From Primorskyibacter aestuariivivens (GTDB lineage Bacteria; Pseudomonadota; Alphaproteobacteria; Rhodobacterales; Rhodobacteraceae), in NCBI RefSeq assembly GCF_028023675.1, contig NZ_JAQIOZ010000021.1, forward strand, positions 1-64,000: a DNA stretch of 64,000 bases, given 5' to 3'. Below are positions 1-8,660 of the stretch, piece after piece (position 1 is the stretch's first letter; each line of letters starts with the position of its first letter). Both the position numbers and the translations under genes were made by a program. A model generated the notes under the pieces. It was not told the origin of the DNA, searched no databases, and saw nothing but the letters and a program-made list of their open reading frames with translations.

Positions 1-37
1 CCTTGAACTCCGGCGAATGGTTCTTCCGTTTCGACAT
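1..37 (-). CDS. IS3-family transposase OrfA, N-terminal 12 codons only
   Basis: Read on the minus strand from an ATG at 37, the first residues are MSKRKNHSPEFK, a start typical of the small helix-turn-helix OrfA protein of IS3-family transposases. An AAGGAG ribosome-binding site lies 6-12 bases upstream (44-50). Only 12 codons are inside the window, so the rest of the element lies to the left. The assignment rests on this N-terminus plus the terminal sequence described in the next entry. The family is likely; the exact IS cannot be named. Confidence 0.7.
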   Translation of the reverse strand, partial: MSKRKNHSPEFK

Positions 38-117
38 CTCTAATCTCCTTATCGTCGAAGACCAGCAGACAACAAATCGTAGCTTACGTCAGTGTCCGAA
101 TTTCAGGGGGTAGCTCA
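1..117 (-). mobile_element. Right end of an IS3-like insertion sequence
   Basis: Downstream of the OrfA start, the complement of 117 to about 83 reads TGAGCTACCCCCTGAAATTC followed by GGACACTGACG. This has the TG start and the CCCCCTGAAATT.GGACACTGA layout of IS3-family terminal inverted repeats. The element boundary is therefore placed at 117, three bases before the next gene's first possible start codon. No target duplication can be checked because the other end is outside the window. Confidence 0.6.
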
Positions 118-119
118 GT

Positions 120-572
120 GTGCGTGGCCTCAATTCTCGAATGCGTGACTTTGATCCCGAACTCTTGGAGGCTGCTCGACACATCAGGAGAAGAAGACCA
201 CGGTTTCACCCTCGAATGCTGGAAGAAATCATGTATGTTTCGCAGGAAGGTGACGACGCCCCGATGGGACTGCTATTGATGGCTGGATATCTCAGAGAGG
301 ATTTTCCTTGGTTGTCCGAAGTGTTGGCGGAATCCTACCGTGAAGTCCGTGAAGGTGGTTCCGATGTCGCTGAAAAAGCAATGCATCGTCTCCAACGCAC
401 CGTTAAAACCCTTATGCGCTCGAAGTTTTCGCGTGAAATGATCGGTGACGCCAAAGAAGCGCATTTCATTATTGAAGAAATTCCAATGCTTATCGATATG
501 TCGTTACATCATCTGATCGACTCAAGGAAACGGTCAAAGCAACCATCGAACGACGAAAAGTCCGGTGATTAG
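120..572 (+). CDS. Hypothetical protein at the IS boundary
   Basis: A 150-codon frame starting GTG at 120 (or ATG at 141), encoding a soluble, charged, apparently alpha-helical protein with an Arg-rich start and a hydrophilic C-terminus. I do not recognise the family. The frame is closed upstream by a TAG at 111 that belongs to the IS end, so the gene begins almost exactly where the IS stops. It may be a complete small gene starting at 141 or the 3' part of a longer gene cut by the insertion. Its base composition is lower in GC than the ribosomal genes next to it, which suits an acquired segment. It sits where rplW would normally precede rplB. Confidence 0.5.
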   Translation: MRGLNSRMRDFDPELLEAARHIRRRRPRFHPRMLEEIMYVSQEGDDAPMGLLLMAGYLREDFPWLSEVLAESYREVREGGSDVAEKAMHRLQRTVKTLMRSKFSREMIGDAKEAHFIIEEIPMLIDMSLHHLIDSRKRSKQPSNDEKSGD

Positions 573-687
573 GTTTCCTAGGATTGTTTGACCGACCAGG
601 CGCCCTTGACCCCACGCCCCCCTTCCCCTATCAGACCCCATCCGCACCGCCCCAGATTCGTCTGGGGCTGTGTGTATTTGTTGGTCT

Positions 688-710
688 GGTGGGCAAATTG
701 CCCACCCTAC
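688..710 (+). repeat. Dispersed GGTGGGCA/TGCCCACC palindrome, copy 1
   Basis: GGTGGGCAAATTGCCCACC followed by CTAC is an 8-base inverted repeat with a short centre. The same arm sequences recur at 3498, 9913 and (inverted) 32159, and decayed forms occur at 724-742 and 13224. All copies are intergenic. It looks like a REP-type palindrome. Confidence 0.75.
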
Positions 711-745
711 AAGACCGGCGCAAGGTGGGCAGTTTGTCCGCCATC

Positions 746-774
746 CTAACCGGGGACCTTCGGGGCCCTATACC
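746..774 (+). promoter_or_regulatory. Weak candidate promoter for rplB
   Basis: The 573-852 gap holds no gene apart from the palindrome copies. A CTATACC box (TATACC at 769-774) lies 17 bases after a poor -35 (CTAACC, 746-751), leaving a leader of about 72 bases before rplB. The call leans on the likeness of this -10 to the boxes found upstream of rpmC, rplO and rpmH; the -35 alone would not support it. Some promoter is expected here because rplB has been cut off from the upstream S10 genes. Confidence 0.25.
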
Positions 775-852
775 TTGGCTGACCCGAACAAAGGGAAAGC
801 CCAAACATAGCGGGGCGCACAGTCCCGCATTGCTAAACGGAAGACAGAAAGC

Positions 853-1695
853 ATGGCACTCAAGTCGTACAAGCCGACGACGCCGGGCCAGCGCGGGCTG
901 GTGCTGATCGACCGTTCGGAGCTGTGGAAAGGACGCCCCGTCAAAGCCCTCACCGAGGGTCTGACGAAATCGGGTGGCCGGAACAACACCGGACGTATCA
1001 CATCGCGCCGTCGTGGTGGCGGGGCGAAACGCCTCTACCGGATCGTTGATTTCAAGCGTAACAAATTCGACGTCGAAGCCGTCGTTGTGCGCATCGAATA
1101 TGACCCCAACCGCACCGCGTTCATTGCCCTCGTGCAATATACAGACGGCGAGCAGGCTTATATCCTCGCGCCGCAGCGGATTGCCGTTGGTGACAAGCTG
1201 ATCGCTTCGGCCAAGGCCGACATCAAGCCGGGCAACGCGATGCCGTTCTCGGGCATGCCCATTGGTACCATCGTTCACAACATCGAGCTGAAGCCCGGCA
1301 AGGGCGGTCAGATCGCACGCGCCGCAGGCACTTATGCCCAGTTCGTCGGCCGTGACGGTGGCTACGCCCAGATCCGCCTGTCCTCGGGCGAATTGCGCAT
1401 GGTGCGTCAGGAATGCATGGCCACCGTGGGTGCCGTGTCGAACCCCGACAACTCGAACCAGAACTACGGTAAAGCGGGCCGCATGCGCCACAAGGGCATC
1501 CGCCCCTCTGTGCGTGGTGTTGTCATGAACCCGATCGACCACCCCCATGGTGGTGGTGAAGGCCGGACCTCTGGTGGTCGTCACCCGGTGACACCGTGGG
1601 GCAAGCCGACCAAGGGTAAACGCACCCGCAACAAGAACAAGGCGTCGCAAAAGCTGATCATCCGCTCGCGTCACGCCAAGAAGAAGGGCCGCTAA
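853..1695 (+). CDS. rplB: 50S ribosomal protein L2
   Basis: L2 (280 aa; family usually 273-280) binds 23S rRNA near the peptidyl-transferase centre and helps join the subunits. It opens [17 protein letters not shown] and carries the conserved C-terminal [13 protein letters not shown] motif, whose His is the residue implicated near the catalytic centre, then a basic tail. It starts a tightly packed run with rpsS, rplV, rpsC and rplP (3-13 base spacing or overlap). The usual upstream partner rplW is missing here; an unknown gene and an IS end precede it instead. Confidence 0.98.
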   Translation: MALKSYKPTTPGQRGLVLIDRSELWKGRPVKALTEGLTKSGGRNNTGRITSRRRGGGAKRLYRIVDFKRNKFDVEAVVVRIEYDPNRTAFIALVQYTDGEQAYILAPQRIAVGDKLIASAKADIKPGNAMPFSGMPIGTIVHNIELKPGKGGQIARAAGTYAQFVGRDGGYAQIRLSSGELRMVRQECMATVGAVSNPDNSNQNYGKAGRMRHKGIRPSVRGVVMNPIDHPHGGGEGRTSGGRHPVTPWGKPTKGKRTRNKNKASQKLIIRSRHAKKKGR

Positions 1696-1698
1696 GAC

Positions 1699-1977
1699 AT
1701 GGCACGTTCTGTATGGAAAGGCCCCTTCGTGGATGCTTATGTGCTGAAAAAAGCCGAAGCAGCCCGCGACTCCGGCCGCAACGAAGTTATCAAGATCTGG
1801 TCGCGCCGCTCGACGATCCTGCCCCAATTCGTGGGCCTGACGTTTGGCGTGTACAACGGCCAGAAGCATATCCCTGTCAACGTCACGGAAGACATGATCG
1901 GTCAGAAGTTCGGTGAATACTCCCCGACCCGCACCTATTATGGCCACGCCGCTGACAAAAAAGCGAAGCGGAAGTAA
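1699..1977 (+). CDS. rpsS: 30S ribosomal protein S19
   Basis: S19 (92 aa, normal length) sits in the head of the 30S subunit with S13 and contacts tRNA and the 23S bridge. The frame begins [18 protein letters not shown] and contains the conserved [16 protein letters not shown] and [21 protein letters not shown] segments, with a lysine-rich end. It starts three bases after the rplB stop and ends three bases before rplV, so it is certainly cotranscribed. Confidence 0.98.
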   Translation: MARSVWKGPFVDAYVLKKAEAARDSGRNEVIKIWSRRSTILPQFVGLTFGVYNGQKHIPVNVTEDMIGQKFGEYSPTRTYYGHAADKKAKRK

Positions 1978-1980
1978 GTC

Positions 1981-2361
1981 ATGGGCAAGGAAAAGAACCC
2001 CCGCCGCGTGGCCGACAACGAAGCAATGGCAAAACTGCGCATGCTCCGTACGTCCCCGCAAAAGCTGAACCTGGTCGCCGGAATGATCCGCGGCAAGAAG
2101 GTTGAAAAAGCGCTGAACGATCTGGCTTTCTCGAAGAAGCGGATCGCCATCGACGTGCGCAAGTGCCTGCAATCTGCCATCGCCAATGCCGAGAACAACC
2201 ATGGTCTCGATGTGGACGAGCTGATCGTGGCCGAAGCCTATGTCGGCAAGAACCTGGTCATGAAGCGCGGTCGCCCGCGAGCACGTGGCCGGTTTGGCAA
2301 GATCGTCAAGCCGTTTTCGGAACTGACCATCAAGGTCCGTCAGATTGAGGAGCAAGCCTGA
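1981..2361 (+). CDS. rplV: 50S ribosomal protein L22
   Basis: L22 (126 aa) lines the peptide exit tunnel through a long beta-hairpin; the hairpin tip is the region near [15 protein letters not shown]. The protein shows the family core [20 protein letters not shown]. Its stop codon overlaps the rpsC start by one base (TGATG), implying translational coupling. Residues in the tip are known macrolide-resistance positions in other bacteria; nothing unusual is seen here. Confidence 0.98.
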   Translation: MGKEKNPRRVADNEAMAKLRMLRTSPQKLNLVAGMIRGKKVEKALNDLAFSKKRIAIDVRKCLQSAIANAENNHGLDVDELIVAEAYVGKNLVMKRGRPRARGRFGKIVKPFSELTIKVRQIEEQA

Positions 2362-3068
2362 TGGGGAATAAAACCAATCCGATCGGCATGCGCCTTCAGG
2401 TCAACCGCACCTGGGACAGCCGCTGGTACGCCGACACCAAGGATTACGGTGATCTTCTGCTGGAAGACCTGGCAATCCGTGATTTCATCCATGAAGAGTG
2501 CAAACAGGCCGGCGTGGCCCGTGTGATCATCGAACGTCCGCACAAGAAGTGCCGCGTGACGATCCACACTGCCCGCCCCGGTGTCATCATTGGCAAGAAA
2601 GGCGCAGACATCGAAACCCTGCGCAAGAAAATCGCCAACATGACCGATAGCGAGCTGCACCTCAACATCGTGGAAGTGCGCAAGCCCGAGCTGGATGCCC
2701 GCCTTGTCGGCGAAAGCATCGCGCAACAGCTTGAGCGTCGTGTGTCCTTCCGTCGTGCGATGAAACGTGCGGTGCAGAACGCCATGCGCATGGGTGCCGA
2801 AGGCATCCGGGTCAACGTTGCGGGCCGTCTTGGCGGTGCCGAGATCGCCCGGACCGAATGGTACCGCGAAGGCCGTGTGCCGCTTCATACCCTGCGCGCC
2901 GATATCGACCACGCACATGTCGAGGCGGAAACGCCCTATGGCATCATCGGGATCAAGGTCTGGATCTTCAAAGGCGAGATCATGGAGCACGACCCGCAAG
3001 CGCGTGACCGCAAGGCACAGGAAGTTCAGGATGGTCCGGCCCCTCGTGGCGCCGGTGGCCGTCGCTGA
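2361..3068 (+). CDS. rpsC: 30S ribosomal protein S3
   Basis: S3 (235 aa) is part of the mRNA entry tunnel and its helicase activity. It starts [22 protein letters not shown], has the KH-domain loop [14 protein letters not shown], and the C-terminal S3 domain with [31 protein letters not shown] split across the conserved strands. It begins inside the rplV stop and ends 13 bases before rplP, with GAGGA before the rplP start. Confidence 0.98.
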   Translation: MGNKTNPIGMRLQVNRTWDSRWYADTKDYGDLLLEDLAIRDFIHEECKQAGVARVIIERPHKKCRVTIHTARPGVIIGKKGADIETLRKKIANMTDSELHLNIVEVRKPELDARLVGESIAQQLERRVSFRRAMKRAVQNAMRMGAEGIRVNVAGRLGGAEIARTEWYREGRVPLHTLRADIDHAHVEAETPYGIIGIKVWIFKGEIMEHDPQARDRKAQEVQDGPAPRGAGGRR

Positions 3069-3081
3069 GGAGGAATGACAG

Positions 3082-3495
3082 ATGCTTCAACCAAAGCGCA
3101 CTAAATTCCGCAAGATGCACAAAGGCCGGATCAAGGGCGACGCCAAGGGCGGCTCTGATCTGAACTTCGGCACTTACGGTCTCAAGGCCACCACGCCCGA
3201 GCGCGTGACCGCCCGCCAGATCGAAGCCGCCCGTCGTGCCATGACGCGTCACATGAAACGTCAGGGCCGCGTCTGGATCCGCATCTTTCCCGACACCCCG
3301 ATTTCGGCCAAGCCGATCGAGGTCCGGATGGGTAAGGGTAAAGGTTCCGTCGACCGCTGGGCCGCCAAGGTCAAGCCGGGCCGCGTGATGTTCGAGATCG
3401 ACGGCGTGACCGACGCAGTTGCACGTGAGGCGCTCCGCCTTGCCGCGATGAAACTGCCGGTCAAGACCCGCGTCGTGGTCCGCGAGGACTGGTGA
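3082..3495 (+). CDS. rplP: 50S ribosomal protein L16
   Basis: L16 (137 aa, full length) lies near the A site and organises 23S helices around the peptidyl-transferase centre. It starts [16 protein letters not shown] and keeps the [13 protein letters not shown] loop. Arg82 in that loop aligns with E. coli L16 Arg81, the residue hydroxylated by the 2-oxoglutarate oxygenase YcfD. The gene is followed by a palindromic repeat and a strong terminator rather than by rpmC, so the S10 transcript probably ends here. Confidence 0.98.
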   Translation: MLQPKRTKFRKMHKGRIKGDAKGGSDLNFGTYGLKATTPERVTARQIEAARRAMTRHMKRQGRVWIRIFPDTPISAKPIEVRMGKGKGSVDRWAAKVKPGRVMFEIDGVTDAVAREALRLAAMKLPVKTRVVVREDW

Positions 3496-3497
3496 TC

Positions 3498-3521
3498 GGT
3501 GGGCAGCATTGCCCACCCTAC
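3498..3521 (+). repeat. Dispersed GGTGGGCA/TGCCCACC palindrome, copy 2
   Basis: GGTGGGCAGCATTGCCCACC followed by CTAC begins three bases after the rplP stop codon and directly precedes the terminator. It has the same arms as the copies at 688, 9913 and 32159. Confidence 0.75.
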
Positions 3522-3529
3522 GAAATTGG

Positions 3530-3564
3530 CCCCCGGCGCAGTGATGCGGCGGGGGTTTTTCTTT
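3530..3564 (+). terminator. Rho-independent terminator after rplP
   Basis: CCCCCGGCGCA, a four-base loop and TGCGGCGGGGG form a GC-rich hairpin (one imperfect position), followed by TTTTTCTTT. This ends the rplB-rplP transcript. Confidence 0.8.
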
Positions 3565-3590
3565 GATAAAAGCTGGAGTAAAGCCGTGTC

Positions 3591-4211
3591 ATGGCTGACA
3601 TATCCTCCCTCTTCGTGACCCGTCTTTACCGCGCTGCCCTCTCCGAGCATGGCCCTGCCATCGACAATGACGAGCTGGAAGCGTCCTGCTTTACCATCGC
3701 CGAGGATGACGAGGCCGGGCAGGAATGGTGCGAGTCCGAGGGCTATCCCGGTTACACGTCTTACGCCTCGCTCACCGATCTGCCCTGGCGCTTTCCGATC
3801 TTTTCCGATCTGGTCAAGGTGCTCGACGCCCATGTCGCGGCCTTTGCCGAGGATCTGGAGTTCGATCTCGACGGGCGCAACCTTGTGCTGGAGGATATCT
3901 GGATCAACATCCTGCCCGAGGGCGGTATGCATTCCAGCCACCTGCATCCGCATTCGGTGATCTCGGGCACCACTTATGTCTCGATGCCCGAAGGCACCTC
4001 GGCGCTGAAACTCGAAGACCCGCGCTCGGCCCGCATGATGGCCGCGCCGCCGCGGCGCAAGGGGTGCCGCGAGGAGCTGAAGGCCTTTGTTTATCAGACG
4101 CCGACAGTGGGTGATGTGCTGCTTTGGGAAAGCTGGCTGCGCCACGAGGTGCCGATGAACATGGCCGAGGACGAGCGCGTCAGCGTGAGCTTTAACTACC
4201 GCTGGGAGTGA
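3591..4211 (+). CDS. Putative 2-oxoglutarate/Fe(II) oxygenase (TIGR02466-like)
   Basis: 206 aa, soluble. The C-terminal half looks like a double-stranded beta-helix oxygenase: a His cluster in HSSHLHPHSVISGTTYVSMP, then LLWESWLRHEVPMN with a distal His, and RVSVSFNYRW with an Arg suited to bind the 2-oxoglutarate carboxylate. This matches the putative 2OG-Fe(II) oxygenases grouped as TIGR02466, whose substrates are generally unknown. It follows the rplP terminator on the same strand and its 3' end overlaps the convergent RTX-like gene by 20 bases. L16 is a known hydroxylation substrate of an unrelated oxygenase in E. coli, so a ribosomal target is conceivable but is inference only. Confidence 0.75.
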   Translation: MADISSLFVTRLYRAALSEHGPAIDNDELEASCFTIAEDDEAGQEWCESEGYPGYTSYASLTDLPWRFPIFSDLVKVLDAHVAAFAEDLEFDLDGRNLVLEDIWINILPEGGMHSSHLHPHSVISGTTYVSMPEGTSALKLEDPRSARMMAAPPRRKGCREELKAFVYQTPTVGDVLLWESWLRHEVPMNMAEDERVSVSFNYRWE

Positions 4212-5370
4212 TTGGTTCCAGCGTCGGGATATCCTCGCCGACAAAGGTGATGTCGTCCCAATCCACGTCCGCCGCGCCGATGACCACCGTTGTTTCCTGC
4301 GCCGCCTCGGTCGCGTGGTCATAGCGCAGCACAAGCGTGGTGATTTCGTTGCCAAACACGTCCGTTCCCGGTTCCAAACGCGCTTCGGTCAGGTCGTAAC
4401 CGTCGTCGGATGGGGTGGCATCAATGCGGATCATGTCCTCGCCCGGGGTGAAATCGGGCAGTTCCAGAACTTCGAACAACAGACTGCCATCGTCCTGGAC
4501 AAACTCTGTCGGATCAAACTCGGAGCCGTCAAAGTTGGGCGCGCTCAGGTCGCCCTCGGAGATATCAAGGTCGAACAGATCCGCTCCTGCACCGCCGCGC
4601 GGAGACAAGGCGCTCAGGCTTGGGTCCGTGATGCCCGTGCCGGTAAAGGAAATCGTGTCATTTCCATCGCCGCCGTCGACCTGCGTCGCATAGCCGGTGT
4701 CACCTTCCGCCACCCCTGAGAAACTGATCACATCATCTCCTGCGTCGCCGTTCAGGTTCATGTTGAAGCTTCCGGTGATGGTGTCGTTGCCGTCACCGCC
4801 ATTCACTGTGACCTGAGGCCCACTGCCACCGCTTCCGTCAAACACATCGGCACCTGCGCCGAGATCCACAATGGAATCGATGGACTCGTCTACCAACGCG
4901 ACGGTGTCATCACCGTCGCCCATGTCGATGGTGCTGGACAACAGCAGGGCATTCAGGACGTCGTCACCGCCGCCCGCCTCGATCCGGCTTAGTATCAGCG
5001 TGCGTTCGTCTATCGGGCCAGTGCTTTCGAAGTCTTCGTCATAAAGGTCGATCGTGTCGTCGCCGTCGCCGGACAGTATCGTCGCGTTTTCAACGCCCTC
5101 ATCCTCGACCGCAAGGGTAATGACATCTGCGCCGTCGGTCCCGGTCACTGAGCTGCTGGAACCCGCCGTGAGCGGGTCGTCGGGCGTGTCGGACTCATCG
5201 GGGGTGTCAGGATCGTCAGGCGTGTCCGGATCGTCAGGCGTATCCGGGGTGTCCGGCGTTTCGACATCGTCCTCTTCGACCAGAGCTTCTTGCTCATCGT
5301 CTTCGGAATTTCCCGTGTCGATAAAGCCAATGCCAAGCACGGCCAAAGCCATTAGCAGAACAATTTCCAT
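4192..5370 (-). CDS. Membrane-anchored RTX-like calcium-binding protein
   Basis: 392 aa from the ATG at 5370, which has GGAG 7 bases upstream; a start five codons earlier lacks a site. Residues 1-17 are a hydrophobic anchor or signal (MEIVLLMALAVLGIGF). An acidic linker of about 30 residues repeats TPD/DDP, and the rest has RTX-like GGDGNDTI, GDGDDTI and GAGADVF repeats forming a calcium-binding beta-roll, then an aspartate-rich end. The protein is very acidic. Presence of an N-terminal anchor is unusual for a type I-secreted RTX protein, which carries its signal at the C-terminus. It lies antisense inside the ribosomal operon and overlaps the oxygenase gene tail to tail (4192-4211). Confidence 0.8.
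   Translation of the reverse strand: MEIVLLMALAVLGIGFIDTGNSEDDEQEALVEEDDVETPDTPDTPDDPDTPDDPDTPDESDTPDDPLTAGSSSSVTGTDGADVITLAVEDEGVENATILSGDGDDTIDLYDEDFESTGPIDERTLILSRIEAGGGDDVLNALLLSSTIDMGDGDDTVALVDESIDSIVDLGAGADVFDGSGGSGPQVTVNGGDGNDTITGSFNMNLNGDAGDDVISFSGVAEGDTGYATQVDGGDGNDTISFTGTGITDPSLSALSPRGGAGADLFDLDISEGDLSAPNFDGSEFDPTEFVQDDGSLLFEVLELPDFTPGEDMIRIDATPSDDGYDLTEARLEPGTDVFGNEITTLVLRYDHATEAAQETTVVIGAADVDWDDITFVGEDIPTLEPITPSGS
5172..5264 (-). repeat. Tandem DNA repeat coding the TPD/DDP linker
   Basis: Imperfect short tandem units (variants of CGTCAGGCGTGTCCGGAT on the plus strand) encode the Thr-Pro-Asp/Asp-Asp-Pro linker of the RTX-like protein. Such units are prone to copy-number change, so linker length may vary between strains. 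Confidence 0.75.
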
Positions 5371-5496
5371 GTGAAACTCCAACACTGATTAACGACACCG
5401 GGTCGTTTGTACATTTTTTTATCGAATTTTACTGTCCAAAATTGGGCAACTGAGTGTCTCCTCTATGGCAACATGCAGCGTCACCTGCCTTTGCTC

Positions 5497-5525
5497 TTGC
5501 CAAGCGGCGGCATCGCGCCTATACG
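5497..5525 (+). promoter_or_regulatory. Candidate promoter of the rpmC (spc-side) operon
   Basis: TTGCCA (5497-5502), a 17-base spacer and TATACG (5520-5525) give a 5/6 and 4/6 match to the sigma-70 boxes. The site lies between the divergent RTX-like gene and rpmC, about 90 bases before the rpmC start. A new promoter is needed here because of the terminator after rplP. Confidence 0.45.
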
Positions 5526-5616
5526 GCCCCCTCATTCATGGACTCCACCAGAATCACGGTGACCCACACGATGATGTGAAAGGGGCCGTCTGGTGATGTT
5601 GAGAAAGGACAAGGCG

Positions 5617-5817
5617 ATGAACGCCACCGAACTGCGTGACAAGACGCCGGATCAGCTTCGTGAAGAGCTGGCCAATCTGAAAAAAGAAGCGTTCAACCTG
5701 CGTTTCCAGCAAGCCACTGGTCAGCTGGAAAACACTGCGCGTATGCGCCAGGTGAAACGTGATGCGGCGCGTGTGAAAACCGTGCTGAACGAAAAAGCCG
5801 CTGCGGCAGCTGAATAA
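5617..5817 (+). CDS. rpmC: 50S ribosomal protein L29
   Basis: L29 (66 aa) is a helical hairpin near the exit tunnel, part of the docking site for chaperones and SRP. I place the start at the ATG at 5617 ([21 protein letters not shown]), preceded by AAGGAC. A frame extension to 5593 would add eight residues not seen in the family. Normally rpmC follows rplP directly; here 2.1 kb containing the oxygenase and the RTX-like gene separates them. Confidence 0.96.
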   Translation: MNATELRDKTPDQLREELANLKKEAFNLRFQQATGQLENTARMRQVKRDAARVKTVLNEKAAAAAE

Positions 5818-5829
5818 GGAGCGAGACCT

Positions 5830-6060
5830 ATGCCCAAACGTATCCTGCAAGGTGTCGTAACCTCGGACGCCAACGCCCAGACCGTGACTGTGTCGGTGGA
5901 ACGCCGCTTCAAGCACCCGGTTCTGAAGAAAACCATCAAGAAGTCCAAGAAGTACCGGGCTCATGATGAAAAGAACGCTTTCAAGGTCGGTGACACCGTA
6001 CGCATCATCGAATGCGCGCCGAAATCGAAGACGAAACGCTGGGAGGTTCTGGAAGCGTAA
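5830..6060 (+). CDS. rpsQ: 30S ribosomal protein S17
   Basis: S17 (76 aa) is a primary 16S rRNA-binding protein with an OB fold. It begins [21 protein letters not shown] and has the family [20 protein letters not shown] stretch and [18 protein letters not shown] end. It starts 13 bases after rpmC, with GGAG before the start. A 78-base gap separates it from rplN. Confidence 0.98.
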   Translation: MPKRILQGVVTSDANAQTVTVSVERRFKHPVLKKTIKKSKKYRAHDEKNAFKVGDTVRIIECAPKSKTKRWEVLEA

Positions 6061-6138
6061 GCTTCCGGACCCTTTTAGTTTGATCGAAACCATGGGGAAC
6101 AGGTCAGGCATGACCCCCCAAAGGTCAGGAGAAACCAC

Positions 6139-6507
6139 ATGATCCAGATGCAGACCAATCTGGATGTAGCTGACAACTCCGGCGCGCGCCGGGTTCAGTG
6201 CATCAAGGTTCTGGGTGGTTCCAAGCGGAAATACGCGTCGGTGGGTGACATCATCGTAGTATCCGTCAAGGAAGCCATCCCGCGCGGTCGCGTGAAGAAG
6301 GGTGACGTCCGCAAGGCCGTCGTCGTGCGCACCGCCAAAGAAGTTCGCCGTGAAGACGGCACCGCGATCCGCTTTGATCGCAACGCAGCCGTGATCCTCA
6401 ACAACAACAACGAACCCGTTGGTACCCGTATCTTCGGACCGGTTGTTCGTGAGCTGCGCGCCAAGAACTTCATGAAAATCATCTCGCTTGCTCCGGAGGT
6501 GCTGTAA
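6139..6507 (+). CDS. rplN: 50S ribosomal protein L14
   Basis: L14 (122 aa, exact family length) binds 23S rRNA and forms a bridge to the 30S subunit; it is also the docking site of the silencing factor RsfS in other bacteria. It begins [24 protein letters not shown] in family fashion and ends [20 protein letters not shown] precedes the start. Its stop overlaps the rplX start (TAATG). Confidence 0.98.
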   Translation: MIQMQTNLDVADNSGARRVQCIKVLGGSKRKYASVGDIIVVSVKEAIPRGRVKKGDVRKAVVVRTAKEVRREDGTAIRFDRNAAVILNNNNEPVGTRIFGPVVRELRAKNFMKIISLAPEVL

Positions 6508-6810
6508 TGGCTGCCAAACTCCGTAAAGGCGACAAGGTCGTCGTGCTGGCCGGCAAGGACAAGGGCAAGGAAGGCACCATTGCTTCCGTTGACCCGAAAT
6601 CCGGCAAGGCCATCGTGGACGGTGTGAACATCGCCATCCGCGCCACCCGTCAGAGCCAAACGTCGCAAGGCGGTCGCATCCCCAAGCCGATGCCGATCCA
6701 GCTGTCGAACTTGGCACTGCTTGACGCTAACGGCAAAGCCACCCGCGTCGGCTTCCGCATGGAAGGTGACAAGAAGGTCCGCTTCGCCAAGACCACGGGG
6801 GACGTGATCG

Positions 6811-6818
<8 letters not shown>
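6507..6818 (+). CDS. rplX: 50S ribosomal protein L24
   Basis: L24 (103 aa) is an early assembly-initiator protein. The KOW motif is visible as [20 protein letters not shown] near the N-terminus. It overlaps rplN by one base and rplE by eight bases, so the three genes are translationally coupled. Confidence 0.98.
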
Positions 6819-7374
<556 letters not shown>

Positions 7375-7392
7375 CGCGGGAGAGGATTAGAC

Positions 7393-7698
7393 ATGGCTAA
7401 AAAAGCAATGATCGAACGCGAGAAGAAGCGCGAAAAGATGGTGGCGAAATATGCTGCCAAACGCGCCGAACTCAAGGAAATCGCAAACGACGAAACCAAG
7501 CCGATGGAAGAGCGCTTCAAGGCGCGTCTGAAACTGGCGAAACTGCCGCGCAACAGCTCGGCTACCCGTTTGCACAACCGCTGCCAGCTGACCGGTCGTC
7601 CCCACGCGTACTACCGCAAGCTGAAAATCAGCCGTATCGCGCTGCGCGAACTGGGCTCCAAGGGCCTGCTTCCCGGCATGGTCAAGTCGAGCTGGTAA
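7393..7698 (+). CDS. rpsN: 30S ribosomal protein S14, zinc-independent type
   Basis: S14 (101 aa) is in the 30S head. The long form is present: it lacks the two CxxC pairs of the short zinc form and shows [21 protein letters not shown] in the C-terminal half and the ending [17 protein letters not shown] precedes the start. Confidence 0.98.
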   Translation: MAKKAMIEREKKREKMVAKYAAKRAELKEIANDETKPMEERFKARLKLAKLPRNSSATRLHNRCQLTGRPHAYYRKLKISRIALRELGSKGLLPGMVKSSW

Positions 7699-7710
7699 GG
7701 AGGGCATAAG

Positions 7711-8103
7711 ATGAACGATCCTATCGGCGATATGCTCACCCGGATCCGCAACGCACAGATGCGTGGCAAGTCGACCGTGTCGACCCCCGCATCGAAACTG
7801 CGTGCCTGGGTGCTCGACGTTCTCGCGGACGAAGGTTACATCCGCGGTTACGAGAAAACCACCGATGAGCGCGGTCACCCCGCCATCGAAATCAGCCTGA
7901 AATACTACGACGGCACCCCCGTCATCCGCGAATTGAAGCGGGTGTCCAAGCCGGGCCGTCGTGTGTATCTGGGTGTGAACGAGATCCCCACCGTCCGTCA
8001 GGGCCTGGGCGTCAGCATCGTTTCCACCTCCAAGGGCGTCATGTCGGATGCAGCTGCACGCAATGCCAATATCGGCGGCGAAGTGCTCTGCACCGTATTC
8101 TAA
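7711..8103 (+). CDS. rpsH: 30S ribosomal protein S8
   Basis: S8 (130 aa) is a primary 16S-binding protein and, in E. coli, the translational repressor of the spc operon. It begins [19 protein letters not shown] and ends GGEVLCTVF, as in the family. AAGGAGG precedes the start 12 bases after rpsN. Whether the repressor target is conserved here was not determined. Confidence 0.98.
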   Translation: MNDPIGDMLTRIRNAQMRGKSTVSTPASKLRAWVLDVLADEGYIRGYEKTTDERGHPAIEISLKYYDGTPVIRELKRVSKPGRRVYLGVNEIPTVRQGLGVSIVSTSKGVMSDAAARNANIGGEVLCTVF

Positions 8104-8115
8104 GGAGGGTCTGAG

Positions 8116-8649
8116 ATGTCTCGTATCGGCAAACAGCCTGTTGCCCTTCCTGACGGTGTGACCGCTTCGCTTTCGGGCCAGACCATTGAAGTGAAAGGCC
8201 CCAAGGGGACCCAGAGCTTCACCGCCACGGATGACGTGACGCTGACCATCGAAGATGGCACCGTGACCGTCACGCCGCGCGGCAAGTCCAAGCGTGCACG
8301 CCAGCAGTGGGGCATGAGCCGCACCGTTGTGGCCAACCTGGTCCACGGCGTTACCGGAACCTTCAAGAAAGAGCTGGAAATCCAGGGTGTGGGTTATCGT
8401 GCTCAGCTGGCGGGTAAGACCCTCAAGCTGAACCTCGGCCTGTCTCACGACGTGGATTTCGAAATTCCGGAAGGTATCACCATTACTGTTCCCAAACCGA
8501 CTGAGATCATTATCGAAGGTAATGACATCCAGCAGGTGGGTCAGGTCGCGGCCAATATCCGCGAATGGCGCAAGCCCGAGCCCTATAAAGGCAAAGGCAT
8601 CCGCTACAAGGGTGAATATATCTTCCAGAAGGAAGGCAAGAAGAAGTAA
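8116..8649 (+). CDS. rplF: 50S ribosomal protein L6
   Basis: L6 (177 aa) has two repeated domains and lies near the elongation-factor binding site. It starts [15 protein letters not shown] and has the C-terminal signature [28 protein letters not shown] precedes the start. Confidence 0.98.
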   Translation: MSRIGKQPVALPDGVTASLSGQTIEVKGPKGTQSFTATDDVTLTIEDGTVTVTPRGKSKRARQQWGMSRTVVANLVHGVTGTFKKELEIQGVGYRAQLAGKTLKLNLGLSHDVDFEIPEGITITVPKPTEIIIEGNDIQQVGQVAANIREWRKPEPYKGKGIRYKGEYIFQKEGKKK

Positions 8650-8660
8650 GGACGCGCACA

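Noticed and set aside
631-2355. 574-codon minus-strand open frame opposite rplB-rplV
   Set aside because: It is antisense to unmistakable ribosomal protein genes, has no family resemblance, and reflects high third-position GC.
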